Origin: Mycobacterium sp. 1554424.7
GTDB taxonomy: Bacteria > Actinomycetota > Actinomycetes > Mycobacteriales > Mycobacteriaceae
Assembly (NCBI RefSeq): GCF_001665295.1
Contig: NZ_LZSE01000107.1
Location: forward strand, 1-64,000
DNA: 64,000 nt
Direction: 5' to 3'
The notes below the pieces were generated by a model. That model was not told where the DNA came from. It made no database searches and was given only the letters and a program-made list of their open reading frames with translations. This document shows positions 63,161 through 64,000 of this stretch, in pieces; within the stretch, counting starts at the first letter, position 1, and each line of letters starts with the position of its first letter. A program made the position numbers and the translations under genes.

Positions 63161-64000
63161 ATGGCCGACGAGGCGGCCGACGCCGTCGTCATCGGGGCCG
63201 GACACCACGGGCTGGTGGCCGCGTCGATGCTGGCCGACGCGGGGTGGGACGTGCTGGTGCTCGAGGCCCAGCCCGAACCCGGCGGCGCGGTGCGCAGCGC
63301 CGAACTGATACCGGGCTACGTCACCGATCTGTTCAGCTCGTTCTACCCGATGACGGTGGCGTCGCCGGCGATGGCGGCGCTGCGGCTCGAAGACCATGGG
63401 CTGCGGTGGTCACACGCGCCGGCGGTGGTGGGCCACCCGCGCAGCGCGACCGACGACGACCCTCCCGTCATCTACCGCGATCCGGCGCGCACCGCAACGG
63501 AATTGGCGCGCCGCGAGCGGGCGGACGGCGACAACTGGTGGCGGGCGGTGGAAGTGTGGCGCAAGATCTCCTCGCCGCTGCTGGACGCCATGCTGGCGCC
63601 ATTCCCACCGGTGCGCCCGATGCTGCGGCTGCTGCTGAAACTGGGTACCGCCGACGCGCTGCGGCTGGCCCGCCTGTTGATTCAGCCCGCCAACACCATG
63701 GTGGACGAGTTGTTCGACGGCGAGGCGCCGCGAATACTGTTGCTGGGCAACGCGATGCACGCCGACGCGCCGCCGGACGCGCCGATCAGCGGCGCCATGG
63801 GTTTCCTGATGACGATGCTTGCCCAGGACCCCGGCTGGCCGGTGCCCGTCGGCGGGTCGGGACAGCTGACGGCCGCGTTGGTGAAACGCGCTCAATCGGC
63901 CGGTGCGCGAATCGAGTGCGACCAGAACGTATCTCGCATCCAGGTGCGCGGCGGCCGGGCCGTCGCGGTGACCACTACCGGTGGCCGGACGGTCCGGGCG
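63161..64000 (+). CDS. FAD-dependent oxidoreductase, truncated by window end
   Basis: ATG 63161 opens a frame that stays open for 280 codons to the window edge. The N-terminal dinucleotide motif is VVIGAGHHGLVAASMLADAG, then LEAQPEPGGAVRS, typical of phytoene desaturase/amine oxidase-like NAD_binding_8 proteins. A second FAD segment, PVPVGGSGQLTAALVKRA with SAGARIECDQNVSRI, lies at about 228-268. The family oxidises or desaturates carotenoid-like or other lipids; the substrate is unknown. The rest of the gene lies beyond the window. Confidence 0.88.
   Translation, partial: MADEAADAVVIGAGHHGLVAASMLADAGWDVLVLEAQPEPGGAVRSAELIPGYVTDLFSSFYPMTVASPAMAALRLEDHGLRWSHAPAVVGHPRSATDDDPPVIYRDPARTATELARRERADGDNWWRAVEVWRKISSPLLDAMLAPFPPVRPMLRLLLKLGTADALRLARLLIQPANTMVDELFDGEAPRILLLGNAMHADAPPDAPISGAMGFLMTMLAQDPGWPVPVGGSGQLTAALVKRAQSAGARIECDQNVSRIQVRGGRAVAVTTTGGRTVRA

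Overview
The window is high-GC actinobacterial DNA from a slow-growing Mycobacterium. Three things support this: a PE_PGRS gene, mycobacterial landmark genes (hip1/caeA, ptpA-ptkA, ephD, two glutamine synthetases around glnE), and many GTG or TTG starts with 1-11 nt gene overlaps. From memory, the backbone follows the M. tuberculosis Rv2237-to-Rv2214c block in inverted order: an Rv2237-like oxygenase, cobD, SURF1, ptpA, ptkA, cobC, DUF34, zinc-ribbon protein, RNase HI/phosphatase, then (after an insertion) rnpB, CYTH-CHAD, panB, caeA and its paralogue, glnA2, glnE, glnA1, lipA, lipB, dlaT, ephD. The PE_PGRS gene argues against the M. avium complex. I cannot name the species.

Layout. 1-9.8 kb is accessory: a secreted protein, a sulfatase broken by an in-frame TAG next to an intact formylglycine-generating enzyme, an SDR remnant, a large LuxR-type ATPase regulator, a DivIVA-like coiled-coil protein and an epoxide hydrolase. 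9-17.2 kb is core: a DUF2236 oxygenase, cobalamin genes, the ptkA-ptpA-SURF1 operon and the overlapping cobC/DUF34/zinc-ribbon/RNase HI chain. 17.2-33 kb is a metabolic accessory block: two amidohydrolases, two P450s (one with its ferredoxin), aldehyde and alcohol dehydrogenases, a molybdopterin oxidoreductase and a 1157-residue STAND ATPase with 14 WD40 repeats.

At 33.15-33.56 kb lies rnpB, the RNA of RNase P. Its last 33 nt are repeated exactly at 36.53 kb. Between the two copies sit a TetR regulator, a DapB-like oxidoreductase and a divergent SDR with a 19-nt palindromic operator candidate. This looks like a small islet inserted at the 3' end of rnpB, with no integrase visible.

36.6-64 kb is mostly core. 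It holds CYTH-CHAD, a secreted glycosidase, panB, the Hip1-type lipoprotein protease and its paralogue, PE_PGRS, the glnA2-glnE-glnA1 nitrogen cluster, and the lipoate operon in the order dlaT, epimerase, lipB, lipA, DUF4191. In that operon LipB and LipA build the cofactor carried by DlaT. The fused hydrolase-SDR ephD follows, then a partial FAD oxidoreductase running off the end. Between glnE and glnA1, two near-copies of one terminator hairpin bracket a two-gene membrane/DUF2510 cassette. Several genes have a TANNNT element 6-7 nt before the start codon, the pattern of leaderless mycobacterial mRNAs. A family of about 20-bp-period inverted repeats occurs at three intergenic sites.
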